A model generated the notes under the pieces. The model saw only the letters and a program-made list of their open reading frames with translations. It had not been told where the DNA came from and did not search any database. A DNA stretch of 64,000 bases from Desulfomicrobium baculatum DSM 4028. Its GTDB lineage: Bacteria > Desulfobacterota > Desulfovibrionia > Desulfovibrionales > Desulfomicrobiaceae. The DNA is taken from assembly GCF_000023225.1 (NCBI RefSeq), contig NC_013173.1, forward strand, positions 3,102,501 to 3,166,500, given 5' to 3'. A program made the position numbers and the translations under genes. Shown here in pieces: positions 42,931 through 53,917 of the stretch (positions are counted from its first letter, which is position 1; the number at the start of each line of letters is the position of its first letter).

Positions 42931-43314
42931 CTACCAAATCTCACAAAGAAGTTCGCCGCCAACGCCGATTTCGGCAGCCTGTTTTCCCTCGAGCACACCC
43001 TTGGATGTGGACAAAATGCAAATTCCAAGACCATTTTGCACAGAAGGAATGCTCTTCGCACCCACATAAATACGACGACCTGGCTTGCTGATTCTCTTCA
43101 AGCCGGCAACGACAGCCTTATTTTCATGGTATTTCAAATTAACCAGTAAGGCATCATTCTCAAGGGCATATCCATTGATATAGCCCTCTTCGTTCAATAT
43201 TTTGAGCAGCGCCTCGCGGGTGCGGCTGGGAGTAATGGAAACAGTTGAATGCATCGCTTTGTATGCATTACGAATTCGAGTCAATAAATCTGCAATAGGA
43301 TCTATGACAGACAT
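42931..43314 (-). CDS. rpsH: 30S ribosomal protein S8
   Basis: 127 residues: DPIADLLTRIRNA at the start and GLGICILSTSKGVLEGKQA at the end are family marks. It is a central-domain 16S rRNA binder, and in E. coli the repressor of the spc operon. Confidence 0.97.
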   Translation of the reverse strand: MSVIDPIADLLTRIRNAYKAMHSTVSITPSRTREALLKILNEEGYINGYALENDALLVNLKYHENKAVVAGLKRISKPGRRIYVGAKSIPSVQNGLGICILSTSKGVLEGKQAAEIGVGGELLCEIW

Positions 43315-43327
43315 GAGCGTACCTCAT

Positions 43328-43513
43328 TTACCAGCTAGATTTTCTTACGCCAGGCAGTTCACCGGCAAGGGCCATATTCCTGAAGCAGATTCTGCAAATG
43401 CCGAACTTACGCATGAAGGCTCTGGGCCGACCGCAAATAGGGCATCTGTTGTACTGGCGTGTGGAAAATTTGGGCTTCCGCTGAGCCTTGACCATCAAAG
43501 ATGTACGAGTCAA
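43328..43513 (-). CDS. rpsN: 30S ribosomal protein S14, zinc-binding (type Z)
   Basis: 61 residues from a TTG at 43513 with AAGGAGGAG upstream; the longer frame would overlap rplE. The four-Cys zinc site is intact ([10 protein letters not shown] and FGICRICFR). The N-terminus [16 protein letters not shown] matches the short zinc form, not the 100-residue zinc-free form used in low zinc. Confidence 0.95.
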   Translation of the reverse strand: MTRTSLMVKAQRKPKFSTRQYNRCPICGRPRAFMRKFGICRICFRNMALAGELPGVRKSSW

Positions 43514-43526
43514 GTTACACTCCTCC

Positions 43527-44066
43527 TTACTTCTTGAAGGGCATTCCAAGAAGCTTCAACAGCATCTTGCCTTCTTTGTCAGTCTGGGCAGTAGTTATAA
43601 CAGAAATATTCATACCCACTGCTTTTTCAATCCTATCGATCTCGATTTCGGGAAAGATAGTATGTTCCTTTATGCCAAGGGTATAATTTCCGCGGCCATC
43701 AAAACCTCTGTCCGGTACGCCCCGGAAGTCGCGGACTCTGGGAAGCGCAATCGTAAGCAACTTCTCCAGAAAAGCCCACATCCTGTCTCCTCGAAGCGAT
43801 ACCCGGCAGCCTACAGGCATTCCCTCACGCAGCTTAAATGCGGCGATGGATTTCTTTGCCCGAGTTACAACGGCCCGCTGACCAGCAATCAGAGACAAAT
43901 CGCGTACAGAATCCTGTATGATTTTGTTATTCTGGCTACCTTCACCCAGTCCCATATTCAATGAGACACATTTGATCGACGGAATCTGCATCACAGAAGT
44001 GTAGCTGAATTCCTTCGAGAGTTCAGGAGCGACTTTATCTTTGTAGATCTTTTCGAGACTACTCAT
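43527..44066 (-). CDS. rplE: 50S ribosomal protein L5
   Basis: 179 residues, with the [16 protein letters not shown] block, [22 protein letters not shown] and the C-terminal [18 protein letters not shown]. It binds 5S rRNA and the P-site tRNA region. Confidence 0.97.
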   Translation of the reverse strand: MSSLEKIYKDKVAPELSKEFSYTSVMQIPSIKCVSLNMGLGEGSQNNKIIQDSVRDLSLIAGQRAVVTRAKKSIAAFKLREGMPVGCRVSLRGDRMWAFLEKLLTIALPRVRDFRGVPDRGFDGRGNYTLGIKEHTIFPEIEIDRIEKAVGMNISVITTAQTDKEGKMLLKLLGMPFKK

Positions 44067-44075
44067 TGCTGCACC

Positions 44076-44405
44076 TTAACTGATCGTTTCATTGCATTTT
44101 TTGCAATAACGAACTTTCTTGTTATCGTCAGTAAACTTATAACCCACTCTTGTCGGCTTTGAGCAAGCGTTGCACACCAGCTGAACGTTAGATACGTTCA
44201 CGGGCATTTCCTTCTCAACTATTCCGCCAGGCTGGTTGTTATAAGGATTAGGCTTGGTGTGTTTTTTCACCATATTAGCCTTCTCGACAATAACCTGCTT
44301 TTTGCTGCGAAGAATTTTGACAACCTTGCCGATCTTACCTTTGTCTTTTCCGACAAGAATCATCACATTGTCGTCTTTGTGAATTTTCCAGACATGAGTA
44401 GACAT
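44076..44405 (-). CDS. rplX: 50S ribosomal protein L24
   Basis: 109 residues with a KOW motif ([19 protein letters not shown]) and the [15 protein letters not shown] block. Two CxxC pairs near the C-terminus (VCNACSKP and RYCKKCNE) look like a zinc knuckle, as in some L24 proteins. It starts assembly of the large subunit. Confidence 0.96.
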   Translation of the reverse strand: MSTHVWKIHKDDNVMILVGKDKGKIGKVVKILRSKKQVIVEKANMVKKHTKPNPYNNQPGGIVEKEMPVNVSNVQLVCNACSKPTRVGYKFTDDNKKVRYCKKCNETIS

Positions 44406-44408
44406 AGA

Positions 44409-44777
44409 TTACAACACCTCTGGGGCTAAAGATACAATCTTCATAAAGTTCTTTGCCCGCAATTCACGTGCAACAGGCCCAAAAATACGAGTGCCCATCG
44501 GCTCAAGGTTCTTATTCAGCATAACTGCCGAATTATTGTCGAAACGGATAAAAGTACCATCGGGTCGGCCGATCTCTTTTGTTGTTCTTACAACTACTGC
44601 CTGGAGAACATCGCCCTTTTTTACTTTACCATGAGGGATCGCTTCTTTGACGGACACCATGATGATGTCGCCAACACGAGCATATCGTCTCTTGCTTCCG
44701 CCTAGCACCTTGATGCAGGCAACCTTCTTGGCTCCGGAATTGTCTGCGACATCCAAAGTCGTCTGCATTTGAATCAT
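44409..44777 (-). CDS. rplN: 50S ribosomal protein L14
   Basis: 122 residues beginning [18 protein letters not shown], followed by the [13 protein letters not shown] motif and a typical C-terminus. It forms part of the subunit bridge with 16S rRNA. Confidence 0.97.
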   Translation of the reverse strand: MIQMQTTLDVADNSGAKKVACIKVLGGSKRRYARVGDIIMVSVKEAIPHGKVKKGDVLQAVVVRTTKEIGRPDGTFIRFDNNSAVMLNKNLEPMGTRIFGPVARELRAKNFMKIVSLAPEVL

Positions 44778-44788
44778 TTTACAATCCC

Positions 44789-45055
44789 CTACAAAGCTCT
44801 TTCAATGATTTTCATCAGATGCCAATTTTTCCGCGCACTCAAAGGGCGGGACTCGACGATCTGAACTTTATCCCCAATGTGACATTCGTTGTTGGGGTCA
44901 TGAGCCATGAATTTCTTTCTGCGGCGGATATATTTTTTAAGAACAGGATGTTTGACCAGTGTTTCGACACGCACGACAATGGTCTTGTCGTTCTTATCGC
45001 TCACTACGAAGCCAACAAGAGTTCTCTTGTTTGATGTCTTTCCGCTGTTACTCAT
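44789..45055 (-). CDS. rpsQ: 30S ribosomal protein S17
   Basis: 88 residues from the ATG at 45055. A GTG just before it is also possible, but GGAG has better spacing to the ATG. It has the OB-fold blocks [19 protein letters not shown] and [15 protein letters not shown]. It overlaps the end of rpmC by eight bases. Confidence 0.95.
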   Translation of the reverse strand: MSNSGKTSNKRTLVGFVVSDKNDKTIVVRVETLVKHPVLKKYIRRRKKFMAHDPNNECHIGDKVQIVESRPLSARKNWHLMKIIERAL

Positions 45056-45251
45056 CACCTGTCTCCATGTCCTTCGCTTTCAAAATCGTCAAAATCCGAG
45101 CTATGGATTTCTTAACAAGCGGTATTCTCTGACTATTTTCAAGCTGCGCGGTTGCATGCTGAAAACGAAGATTCATCAATTCCTTACGAAATTCACCAAG
45201 TTTCACCTGGAGCTTCTCAGGACCCAATTCCCGTAATTGTTGAGCATTCAT
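45048..45251 (-). CDS. rpmC: 50S ribosomal protein L29
   Basis: 67 residues forming two helices, with LRELGPEKLQVKLGEFRKELMNLRFQ and the RIPLVKKSIARILTIL end. It lies at the exit tunnel beside L23. Confidence 0.96.
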   Translation of the reverse strand: MNAQQLRELGPEKLQVKLGEFRKELMNLRFQHATAQLENSQRIPLVKKSIARILTILKAKDMETGDE

Positions 45252-45257
45252 CCTGTC

Positions 45258-45665
45258 TTACTCCTTTTCGACTATGGTAGTCTTTATAGGCAGCTTGTAG
45301 GCAGCTCTCTGCAATGCTTCTTTAGCCAGCTCAAAGTCAACACCCTTTATTTCGTAAAGGATACGACCTCTTTGAACCGGAGCGCACCAACCGACCGGCG
45401 AGCCCTTGCCTTTACCCTGACGAACTTCCAAGGGTTTGGCCGTGATCGTCTTATCGGGAAAAATACGAATGAAAACCTTGCCGCCTCTTTTAATGTGCCG
45501 CATCATCGCGATACGGGCGGCTTCAATTTGCTGACTCGTGAGTTTTCCGCATTCCATAGCCTTCAAACCGATTTCACCAAAAGCAACCGTGGTCGCGCGT
45601 CCTGCAAGACCGCGAATACGACCTTTCTGCTGCTTCCGAAATTTGACCTTTTTAGGACTCAGCAT
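45258..45665 (-). CDS. rplP: 50S ribosomal protein L16
   Basis: 135 residues, starting [19 protein letters not shown] and containing [14 protein letters not shown], close to the peptidyl-transferase region. Its start touches the rpsC stop. Confidence 0.97.
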   Translation of the reverse strand: MLSPKKVKFRKQQKGRIRGLAGRATTVAFGEIGLKAMECGKLTSQQIEAARIAMMRHIKRGGKVFIRIFPDKTITAKPLEVRQGKGKGSPVGWCAPVQRGRILYEIKGVDFELAKEALQRAAYKLPIKTTIVEKE

Positions 45666-46303
45666 CAGCTATCTACCTCGCTCAGGATCTCTCCCTTGAA
45701 CACCCAAACCTTTACGCCAATGATGCCGTAAGTGGTCTTTGCAAGCGCAACACCGTAATCAATGTCGGCACGCAGGGTATGCAGGGGCACACGACCCTCT
45801 CTCGCCCATTCTGTACGAGCGATTTCCGCTCCACCAAGACGTCCGCCGCACTGGACTTTGATACCAAGTGCGCCAAACTTCTGAGCCATGCCCAGAGTCT
45901 TCTTGATGGCTCGACGAAAAGCTACCCGACGCTCGAGCTGCTGCGCAATGGATTCCGCAACGAGCTGTGCATCTGTTTCCGGGCGGCGAATTTCGTTTAC
46001 CTCAATCACAAACTCACGAGCAAACTTGCCTTTGAGTTCGGCCCGCAGCTTTTCAATTTCAACGCCCTTTCGTCCGATAACAATACCGGGGCGTGCAGTG
46101 AAAAGAATCAAACGAACCTTATCGGCAGCTCTCTCGATTTCAATCTTGGAAATACCGGCGTGGAACAGCTTTTCCTTTACATACTTCCGAAGTCTACTGT
46201 CTTCGAAAACATACTCAGCATATTTCTTGTCGCTGAACCAACGGGACTTCCAGTTTTTATTGTATCCCAGACGGAATCCGTAAGGATGAACTTTATGACC
46301 CAA
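45665..46303 (-). CDS. rpsC: 30S ribosomal protein S3
   Basis: 212 residues: [20 protein letters not shown] start, KH domain with [17 protein letters not shown], and a C-terminal domain ending [27 protein letters not shown]. It lines the mRNA entry channel. Confidence 0.97.
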   Translation of the reverse strand: MGHKVHPYGFRLGYNKNWKSRWFSDKKYAEYVFEDSRLRKYVKEKLFHAGISKIEIERAADKVRLILFTARPGIVIGRKGVEIEKLRAELKGKFAREFVIEVNEIRRPETDAQLVAESIAQQLERRVAFRRAIKKTLGMAQKFGALGIKVQCGGRLGGAEIARTEWAREGRVPLHTLRADIDYGVALAKTTYGIIGVKVWVFKGEILSEVDS

Positions 46304-46315
46304 AGCACTGCCCTC

Positions 46316-46648
46316 CTAGAGTTCATCGACAACCACAGTAATGTGGCTGCTGCGCTTGATAATTCTGTAAGCCCGGCCCATTGCCCTGGACTGAATCCGC
46401 TTCCAGCTCGGGCCGCCATCGATGCGAACTTCTTTCACATAGAGGTTATCGACGTTGAGCTTGGAGTTGTGTTCAGCGTTAGCAATTGCAGTCGTCAGAA
46501 CCTTCTCAATCAGACGGGCAGCTTTCTTGGGGGTGAATTTCAGGACATTCAACGCATCTTCCACGTGTTTACCGGTCACGTTACGTGCGACCAACCTGGC
46601 TTTCTGCGGGGAAACGCGTATAAACTTGGCAACTGATCTTGTTTCCAT
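46316..46648 (-). CDS. rplV: 50S ribosomal protein L22
   Basis: 110 residues, including AKFIRVSPQKARLVARNVTGK and the exit-tunnel beta hairpin region with RGRAYRI-like RAMGRAYRIIKRSSH. Confidence 0.96.
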   Translation of the reverse strand: METRSVAKFIRVSPQKARLVARNVTGKHVEDALNVLKFTPKKAARLIEKVLTTAIANAEHNSKLNVDNLYVKEVRIDGGPSWKRIQSRAMGRAYRIIKRSSHITVVVDEL

Positions 46649-46662
46649 TTGAAACTTCCTGT

Positions 46663-46935
46663 CTATTTCTTCTTCTTATCAGCAGCGTGGCCAAAAAAAG
46701 TCCTGGTGGGTGCAAATTCACCAAGTTTGTGTCCGACCATATTCTCAGAGACAAACACCGGGATAAATTTCTTTCCATTATGCACTGCAAAGGTAAGTCC
46801 GACCATCTCGGGTAAAATCGTAGACCGGCGAGACCAAGTCTTGATCACCTGACGGCTTCTATCAGCGTGGGATTTTTCCACCTTGTTAAGCAGATGGCCA
46901 TCCACGAAAGGGCCTTTTTTCAGAGACCTAGGCAT
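46663..46935 (-). CDS. rpsS: 30S ribosomal protein S19
   Basis: 90 residues: [15 protein letters not shown] start, [22 protein letters not shown] core and [12 protein letters not shown] end. It lies in the head of the small subunit. Confidence 0.97.
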   Translation of the reverse strand: MPRSLKKGPFVDGHLLNKVEKSHADRSRQVIKTWSRRSTILPEMVGLTFAVHNGKKFIPVFVSENMVGHKLGEFAPTRTFFGHAADKKKK

Positions 46936-46943
46936 AGAAACTC

Positions 46944-47774
46944 CTACTTACTTCCACGGCGTTTTACGATTAACTTGGACGAAGGCTTCTTCGGCGAACG
47001 AGTCTTGTATCCCTTGGTCGGCTTACCCCAGGGGGTAACGGGATGACGTCCACCAGAGCTTCTGCCTTCGCCACCACCCAACGGGTGATCGACGGGGTTC
47101 ATCGCTACGCCACGAACCTTGGGACGATTGCCCAGCCAACGGTTACGTCCGGCTTTACCGATAGAGACATTCTCATGCTCGATATTGCCGACCTGACCGA
47201 CGGTCGCGATGTTCACGGCCAAAACCTTGCGAACTTCGCCCGAAGGCAATCTGAGCAGTGCGTACTTGTCTTCCTTGGCGATCACCTGGGCGTATGCACC
47301 GGCAGAGCGGGCCAACTGGCCTCCGCGTCCGGGGTACAGCTCAATGTTGTGCACCAGGGTTCCAAGGGGAATGCGGGCCAACGCCAGAGCATTGCCCGGC
47401 TTGATGTCGGCCTTGTCGCCGGCCAGGATCTGATCGCCGACATTGAGGCCAAGCGGACAAATTATGTAGCGCTTCTCGCCGTCAGCATAATGCAGCAAGG
47501 CGATACGGGCGCTTCTGTTCGGATCGTACTCGATAGTGGCGACCTTTGCCGGGACGTCAATTTTGTTCCGCTTAAAATCAATCAGGCGATACAAAGACTT
47601 GTTTCCACCGCCACGGCGGCGCATGGTGACACGACCGTTATTGTTGCGGCCGCTTTTTTTATTCAAACCCTTGGTCAGGGACTTTTCAGGAGTTGTGCAA
47701 GTGATCTCATCAAACGTGAGAACAGTCTGCGACCTGCGTCCGGCAGATGTGGGTTTAAGCTTTCGAATTGCCAT
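46944..47774 (-). CDS. rplB: 50S ribosomal protein L2
   Basis: 276 residues, with [14 protein letters not shown] start, [15 protein letters not shown] and the C-terminal [21 protein letters not shown] that carries the conserved His near the peptidyl-transferase centre. Confidence 0.97.
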   Translation of the reverse strand: MAIRKLKPTSAGRRSQTVLTFDEITCTTPEKSLTKGLNKKSGRNNNGRVTMRRRGGGNKSLYRLIDFKRNKIDVPAKVATIEYDPNRSARIALLHYADGEKRYIICPLGLNVGDQILAGDKADIKPGNALALARIPLGTLVHNIELYPGRGGQLARSAGAYAQVIAKEDKYALLRLPSGEVRKVLAVNIATVGQVGNIEHENVSIGKAGRNRWLGNRPKVRGVAMNPVDHPLGGGEGRSSGGRHPVTPWGKPTKGYKTRSPKKPSSKLIVKRRGSK

Positions 47775-47776
47775 GA

Positions 47777-48067
47777 TTACACCCCTTCAAAGAAATCAAT
47801 CTTTTCGCCGGCGGCAAGAGATACGTACGCCTTCTTGTATCCGCTGATCTTGCCAACCACGCGACCGAACTTCTTTCTTGTACGCGGACGATAATTGACA
47901 ATGTTCACGGCGGTGACTTTCACGTTGAATACGTTCTCCACTGCACGCTGCACATCGATTTTGTTCGCGGCAGAATGAACAAAAAAAGCAACTTGATTCC
48001 CAAGTTCCTTGAGGCCCGTAGATTTTTCAGAAATCAACGGCCTGAGTAATACTTGCGTGCTTTCCAT
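47777..48067 (-). CDS. rplW: 50S ribosomal protein L23
   Basis: 96 residues with [34 protein letters not shown] and a basic [17 protein letters not shown] loop. It is the exit-tunnel docking site for trigger factor and SRP. Its start overlaps the rplD stop by one base. Confidence 0.97.
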   Translation of the reverse strand: MESTQVLLRPLISEKSTGLKELGNQVAFFVHSAANKIDVQRAVENVFNVKVTAVNIVNYRPRTRKKFGRVVGKISGYKKAYVSLAAGEKIDFFEGV

Positions 48068-48687
48068 TATTTCAACCTCTCCTGCAGGGCCAAAACAGCA
48101 CCCTGATCCAGGACCATCTGGGGATACTTGAGGATTTCGTAAACATTGATCGACTGCGGATCCAACACGAGAATACCAGGAACGTTCCTGGCCGAAAGAG
48201 CAAGGTTGGTATCTTTTTCAGCAACAACAATCAAGGCTTTTTTCAACCCGAGGGTATCCTTGCAGGCCACAAAGTTCTTGGTTTTGATCTCATCGAACTG
48301 CAGCTTGTTGACGACAAGCATATTCTCAGAGGTAAACCGCGAGGAGATGGCCATCTTCAGAGCAAGCTTGCGGATCTGCTTGTTAATCTTGAAACTGTAG
48401 TCACGAGCCTGAGGACCGTGAATCACCGCGCCGCTTCTCCAAAGAGGGGACCGGCTAGATCCTGCACGGGCCCGTCCAGTGCCCTTCTGGCGCCATGGCT
48501 TTTTGCCACCGCCCCGTACGAGACCGCGGGTCTTGACGCCGACGGTTCCGGAGCGAAGCTTCGCCAAGTGAGACTTGACAGCCAGATGAAGCACTTCGGG
48601 TCTTACTTCGACCTGGAAGATGTCATCGGCCAGGGAAATCTCGCCGACTTCCTTCCTGTTTTGATCGTATACTTTCGCGTTTGCCAT
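48067..48687 (-). CDS. rplD: 50S ribosomal protein L4
   Basis: 206 residues with the long basic loop RGGGKKPWRQKGTGRARAGS that reaches the exit tunnel. In enterobacteria L4 also represses the S10 operon; no matching leader was recognised here. Confidence 0.97.
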   Translation of the reverse strand: MANAKVYDQNRKEVGEISLADDIFQVEVRPEVLHLAVKSHLAKLRSGTVGVKTRGLVRGGGKKPWRQKGTGRARAGSSRSPLWRSGAVIHGPQARDYSFKINKQIRKLALKMAISSRFTSENMLVVNKLQFDEIKTKNFVACKDTLGLKKALIVVAEKDTNLALSARNVPGILVLDPQSINVYEILKYPQMVLDQGAVLALQERLK

Positions 48688-48700
48688 TATCTATACCCCT

Positions 48701-49333
48701 TTACTTCATCTTGCTGAGGACGACGATCCCCTGCTTGGGTCCTGGAACTTGGCCGCGTACAAGCACGACATTATCTTCCGGGCGGACGTCGACAATCTCA
48801 AGATTGAGCATTGTGGCGGTCTTGTTTCCAAGCTGACCCGGCATTTTCTTTCCCTTGAAAACCTTGCTCGGCCAGGCGCACTGACCGATCGAGCCGGGCT
48901 TTCTGTGGACCTTTTCGTGTCCGTGTGAAGCAGGAGCTCCGCTGAAATTCCAGCGGCGGATGACGCCTGCGAACCCGCGACCCTTGGATGTGCCGGTAAC
49001 GCGAATCTTTTCGCCGGGAGTGAACATTTCGACGGTCAGCTTCTGACCGATTTCATATTCATCAACGCTTCCAAGACGGATTTCCTTCAGCATTTTGTAA
49101 AAGCCACAATTTGCCTTTTGCTGATGGCCCTGCTCGGGTTTGGTCAGTCGATGTGCAGCCACTTCTTCAAAACCAACCTGTATCGCAGTGTACCCGTCTT
49201 TTTCGCTGACCTTTTTTTCAATAACTGGGCAGGGACCGGCCTGAATAACCGTTACGGGGATGACGTTTCCGTCAGCTCCGTAAATTCTGGTCATGCCGAT
49301 CTTGCGCCCAACGATTCCCAAAGTCTTTTTCAT
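48701..49333 (-). CDS. rplC: 50S ribosomal protein L3
   Basis: 210 residues beginning with [14 protein letters not shown] and containing [25 protein letters not shown], whose Gln-free loop approaches the peptidyl-transferase centre. Confidence 0.97.
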   Translation of the reverse strand: MKKTLGIVGRKIGMTRIYGADGNVIPVTVIQAGPCPVIEKKVSEKDGYTAIQVGFEEVAAHRLTKPEQGHQQKANCGFYKMLKEIRLGSVDEYEIGQKLTVEMFTPGEKIRVTGTSKGRGFAGVIRRWNFSGAPASHGHEKVHRKPGSIGQCAWPSKVFKGKKMPGQLGNKTATMLNLEIVDVRPEDNVVLVRGQVPGPKQGIVVLSKMK

Positions 49334-49351
49334 GATAGCCTCTCGTTATCC

Positions 49352-49660
49352 CTACAGCTTGATTTCTACATCAACGCCAGCGGGAAGATTCAGCTTACCC
49401 AGAGCATCAACCGTCTGTTGGGTGGGTTCAAGAATGTCCAAAAGGCGTTTGTGTACACGCATTTCAAACTGTTCCCGAGATTTTTTGTCCACGTGCACAG
49501 ACTTCTGAACTGTCTGCTTGTGGATACGGGTCGGCAACGGAATAGGGCCGGCAATGGATGCACCGGTATTACGTGCTGAATCGACAATCTCGGCTACAGC
49601 TTTATCCAGAATGCGGTAGTCGTACGCTCTCAATTTTATGCGAATTTTGTCACTGTTCAT
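49352..49660 (-). CDS. rpsJ: 30S ribosomal protein S10
   Basis: 102 residues: [17 protein letters not shown] and GPIPLPTRI with the C-terminal [19 protein letters not shown]. It heads the S10 block directly behind tuf, 15 bases away, and is also the NusE transcription factor. Confidence 0.97.
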   Translation of the reverse strand: MNSDKIRIKLRAYDYRILDKAVAEIVDSARNTGASIAGPIPLPTRIHKQTVQKSVHVDKKSREQFEMRVHKRLLDILEPTQQTVDALGKLNLPAGVDVEIKL

Positions 49661-49675
49661 GATGACCTTGCCTCA

Positions 49676-50869
<1,194 letters not shown>

Positions 50870-50884
50870 TCTTCATCTCCATTC

Positions 50885-52954
50885 TCATTTCTTGGTCAAT
50901 TCTTCAGCAAGACTTGCAGGGACGCGATCATAATGATCAAACAACATGGTGTACGTTGCACGACCTTGAGTTTTAGAGCGCAGATCCGTTGCATAACCAA
51001 ACATGCTACTTAGCGGCACGTTTGCGCGGATGATCTGCATCCCGTGTCGCATTTCAAGACTGACGATTCGACCACGACGTCCATTCAGGTCGCCCATGAC
51101 ATCGCCCATATAGTCATCCGGGGTCAGTACTTCCACAAACATAATCGGTTCAAGAAGCACTGCGGCCGCTTTCTGACACGCCTCTTTCACTGCCATGGAA
51201 CCGGCAATGTAGAAAGCCTGTTCGGAAGAATCCACTTCATGATACGAGCCATGAACCAATTCGACCTTGATATCGACCATGGGAAAACCGGCCAGAATAC
51301 CATTGAGCAGAGCATCGCGGATACCCTTGTCAACTGCGGGAATGTATTCCTTGGGAATGACGCCGCCGACAATGCCGTTTACGAATTCGTATCCGCCACC
51401 CGGTTCCTGAGGCGTGACCTTGATGACGATATGAGCATACTGACCGCGACCACCAGACTGCTTGGCGTACTTGAGATCCTTTTCTGCCGGCTTGGAAATG
51501 GTCTCGCGGTATGCAACCTGAGGCTTGCCAACGTTAGCGTCGACCTTGAACTCACGAGTGAGGCGGTCAACAATGATCTCAAGATGCAGTTCGCCCATTC
51601 CGGCGATAAGCGTCTGTCCTGTTTCTTCGTTTGTCTTAACCCGGAAAGAAGGATCTTCCTTGACCAATTTCTGCAAGGCCTGCCCCAGGGCGTCCCTGTC
51701 GGTCTTGGTCTTGGGCTCGATGGCGACTTCGATTACCGGCTCCGGAAAATCCATGGATTCAAGGAGAATTGCCCGCTTGAGATCGCACAAAGTCTCGCCC
51801 GTGCTGGTCTGCTTCAGCCCAACAGCGGCGACAATGTCGCCGGCATGGGCTTCCTTGATGTCTTCACGTTTGTTCGCATGCATCTTCAGCAAGCGGCCAA
51901 CACGTTCCTTCTTGCCGGAAGCGGCGTTCAGAACCGTGGAACCGGTGACGAGCACGCCCGAATATACCCTGATGAAGGTCAGATGCCCGAAGAAAGGATC
52001 GGCCATGAGCTTGAACGCCAGAGCGCTCAGCGGCAGATCGTCGGAACATTCGCATGTGACCTCTTCCTTGGTGTCGGGGTCGATTCCGACCATGGCCGGA
52101 ACTTCCACCGGGGAAGGCAGATAATCCACCACGCAATCCAGCAGTGCCTGCACACCCTTGTTCTTGAACGCAGAACCGCAAATCACCGGGCAAATTTTCA
52201 TGCCGATGGTCGCGGAACGAATTCCTGCCATGATCTCTTCAGGCTGAAGTTCTTCCCCGCCCAAATACTTTTCAAGCAGGGTCTCGTCTTCCTCGGCGAT
52301 AGCTTCAACGAGATTCATGCGCCATTCGTCAACCTGATCCACCATTTCAGCGGGGATCTCGCGCTCGATAATCGTTTCGCCCTTGGAATCTGCGTCGTAG
52401 TAGAGAGCGACCTTGCGTACAAGGTCGATCTGTCCCAAAAAGTTCTCCTCTGCGCCGATGGGCAGGTGCAGCGGAACAGGCTTCGCCTTGAGACGATCCT
52501 TGATCATGTCGACAACCCGGTAGAAATCTGCTCCCGAGCGGTCCATCTTGTTAACAAAGGCGATCCGGGGAACCCGGTATCTGTCCGCCTGCCGCCATAC
52601 AGTCTCAGACTGCGGCTCGACTCCACCAACAGCGCAAAAAACAGCAACAGCGCCATCAAGCACGCGCAGCGAACGCTCGACTTCTACGGTGAAATCAACA
52701 TGGCCGGGAGTGTCGATGATGTTAATGCGGCAATCGCGCCAGTAACAGGTTGTCGCAGCAGAGGTGATCGTGATGCCACGCTCCTGCTCCTGCTCCATCC
52801 AGTCCATGGTCGCCTGACCGTCATGAACCTCTCCAAGCCTGTGGGATACACCCGTATAAAATAAAATACGTTCGGTAGTCGTGGTCTTGCCCGCATCGAT
52901 GTGGGCCATGATACCGATATTGCGCTGATCTTTTATGGGAACACGTTTAGACAC
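50885..52954 (-). CDS. fusA: Elongation factor G
   Basis: 689 residues from a GTG with AGAGG upstream. GTPase motifs are [23 protein letters not shown] and NKMDRSGAD; domains II to V follow to the usual length, with [20 protein letters not shown] near the end. It drives translocation. Its place between rpsG and tuf is the classic str order. Confidence 0.97.
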   Translation of the reverse strand: MSKRVPIKDQRNIGIMAHIDAGKTTTTERILFYTGVSHRLGEVHDGQATMDWMEQEQERGITITSAATTCYWRDCRINIIDTPGHVDFTVEVERSLRVLDGAVAVFCAVGGVEPQSETVWRQADRYRVPRIAFVNKMDRSGADFYRVVDMIKDRLKAKPVPLHLPIGAEENFLGQIDLVRKVALYYDADSKGETIIEREIPAEMVDQVDEWRMNLVEAIAEEDETLLEKYLGGEELQPEEIMAGIRSATIGMKICPVICGSAFKNKGVQALLDCVVDYLPSPVEVPAMVGIDPDTKEEVTCECSDDLPLSALAFKLMADPFFGHLTFIRVYSGVLVTGSTVLNAASGKKERVGRLLKMHANKREDIKEAHAGDIVAAVGLKQTSTGETLCDLKRAILLESMDFPEPVIEVAIEPKTKTDRDALGQALQKLVKEDPSFRVKTNEETGQTLIAGMGELHLEIIVDRLTREFKVDANVGKPQVAYRETISKPAEKDLKYAKQSGGRGQYAHIVIKVTPQEPGGGYEFVNGIVGGVIPKEYIPAVDKGIRDALLNGILAGFPMVDIKVELVHGSYHEVDSSEQAFYIAGSMAVKEACQKAAAVLLEPIMFVEVLTPDDYMGDVMGDLNGRRGRIVSLEMRHGMQIIRANVPLSSMFGYATDLRSKTQGRATYTMLFDHYDRVPASLAEELTKK

Positions 52955-52968
52955 GGAAAGAACCTCTT

Positions 52969-53439
52969 TTACCAGCGGTAATGAGCAAAAGCTTTATTGG
53001 CCTCTGCCATTCGATGGGTGTCTTCACGCTTCTTGATGGCACCACCGCGATCGTTATAAGCATCCAGAAATTCAGCCGCCAAACGCAGAACCATGCCTTT
53101 CTCTCCGCGAGAACGGGCATAGTTGACCAGCCAACGGATAGCCAAGGCTTCCTGTCTTGCCGGGCGGACTTCCATGGGAACCTGGTAGGTAGCGCCACCG
53201 ACTCGACGGGATTTCACTTCCATCTGCGGCTTTACCTTTTCAATGAGCTGCTCGAACGCTCTGAGCGGCTCGCTGTCGGTGCGTTTTCCAAGTTCTTCGA
53301 TGGCGTCATAGAATATCGTTTCGGCAACGCTTTTCTTGCCGTCATACATCATCTGGTTCACAAACTTTGTGACCACCCGGCTTCCGTACTTCGGATCCGG
53401 CAGCACTTCACGCTTTGGCGTGGCTCCCTTGCGAGGCAT
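52969..53439 (-). CDS. rpsG: 30S ribosomal protein S7
   Basis: 156 residues: [20 protein letters not shown] start, [13 protein letters not shown] and [19 protein letters not shown] blocks. It nucleates the 30S head and in E. coli represses the str operon. Confidence 0.97.
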   Translation of the reverse strand: MPRKGATPKREVLPDPKYGSRVVTKFVNQMMYDGKKSVAETIFYDAIEELGKRTDSEPLRAFEQLIEKVKPQMEVKSRRVGGATYQVPMEVRPARQEALAIRWLVNYARSRGEKGMVLRLAAEFLDAYNDRGGAIKKREDTHRMAEANKAFAHYRW

Positions 53440-53457
53440 ACGTCAATCTCCTTGTAC

Positions 53458-53829
53458 CTATTTAGGACGTTTGGCTCCGTACTTGGAGCGGCTCTTCCGG
53501 CGATCCTGAACACCGGCCGCATCCAACGTACCTCTGATAATCGTGTAACGGACACCGGGCAAATCCTTGACACGACCACCACGGATCATGACCACGGAGT
53601 GTTCCTGCAGATTATGCCCTTCACCGGGTATGTAGGATGTCACTTCAATTCCGTTGGTCAGTCGCACTCTGGCCACTTTTCGAAGAGCGGAGTTAGGCTT
53701 CTTGGGCGTCGTGGTATATACGCGCACGCAAACTCCCCGGCGCTGCGGGCATTCCTGCAACGCGGCTCTTTTTTTGCCTTTCACCTGGATGACCCGCGCT
53801 TTACGGACCAACTGATTAATAGTGGGCAT
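53458..53829 (-). CDS. rpsL: 30S ribosomal protein S12
   Basis: 123 residues from the ATG at 53829 with GGAG upstream ([12 protein letters not shown]). Streptomycin-determining positions are wild type: the Lys pair in TTTPKKPNS and the Lys of VKDLPGV. It lies at the decoding site. It heads the str block, 88 nt after rpoC. Confidence 0.97.
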   Translation of the reverse strand: MPTINQLVRKARVIQVKGKKRAALQECPQRRGVCVRVYTTTPKKPNSALRKVARVRLTNGIEVTSYIPGEGHNLQEHSVVMIRGGRVKDLPGVRYTIIRGTLDAAGVQDRRKSRSKYGAKRPK

Positions 53830-53859
53830 TTCAAACTCCATTAATAAACATTTTGAGAA

Positions 53860-53883
53860 GGGGGTTCATAATTGAACTCCCCT
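53860..53883 (-). promoter_or_regulatory. Hairpin between rpoC and rpsL
   Basis: On the minus strand GGGG-A-GTTCA pairs with TGAAC-C-CCCC around an ATTA loop, one mismatch. It is followed by an AT-rich stretch without a proper U tract. It may attenuate or process the transcript between the rpoBC and str genes. Confidence 0.35.
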
Positions 53884-53917
53884 CCCCTGTCAACTCAACT
53901 GCCAGGACAATAAAAAA

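Noticed and set aside
51044-52864. 606-residue open frame antisense to fusA
   Set aside because: No recognisable motif and no start signal. EF-G on the other strand explains the conservation.
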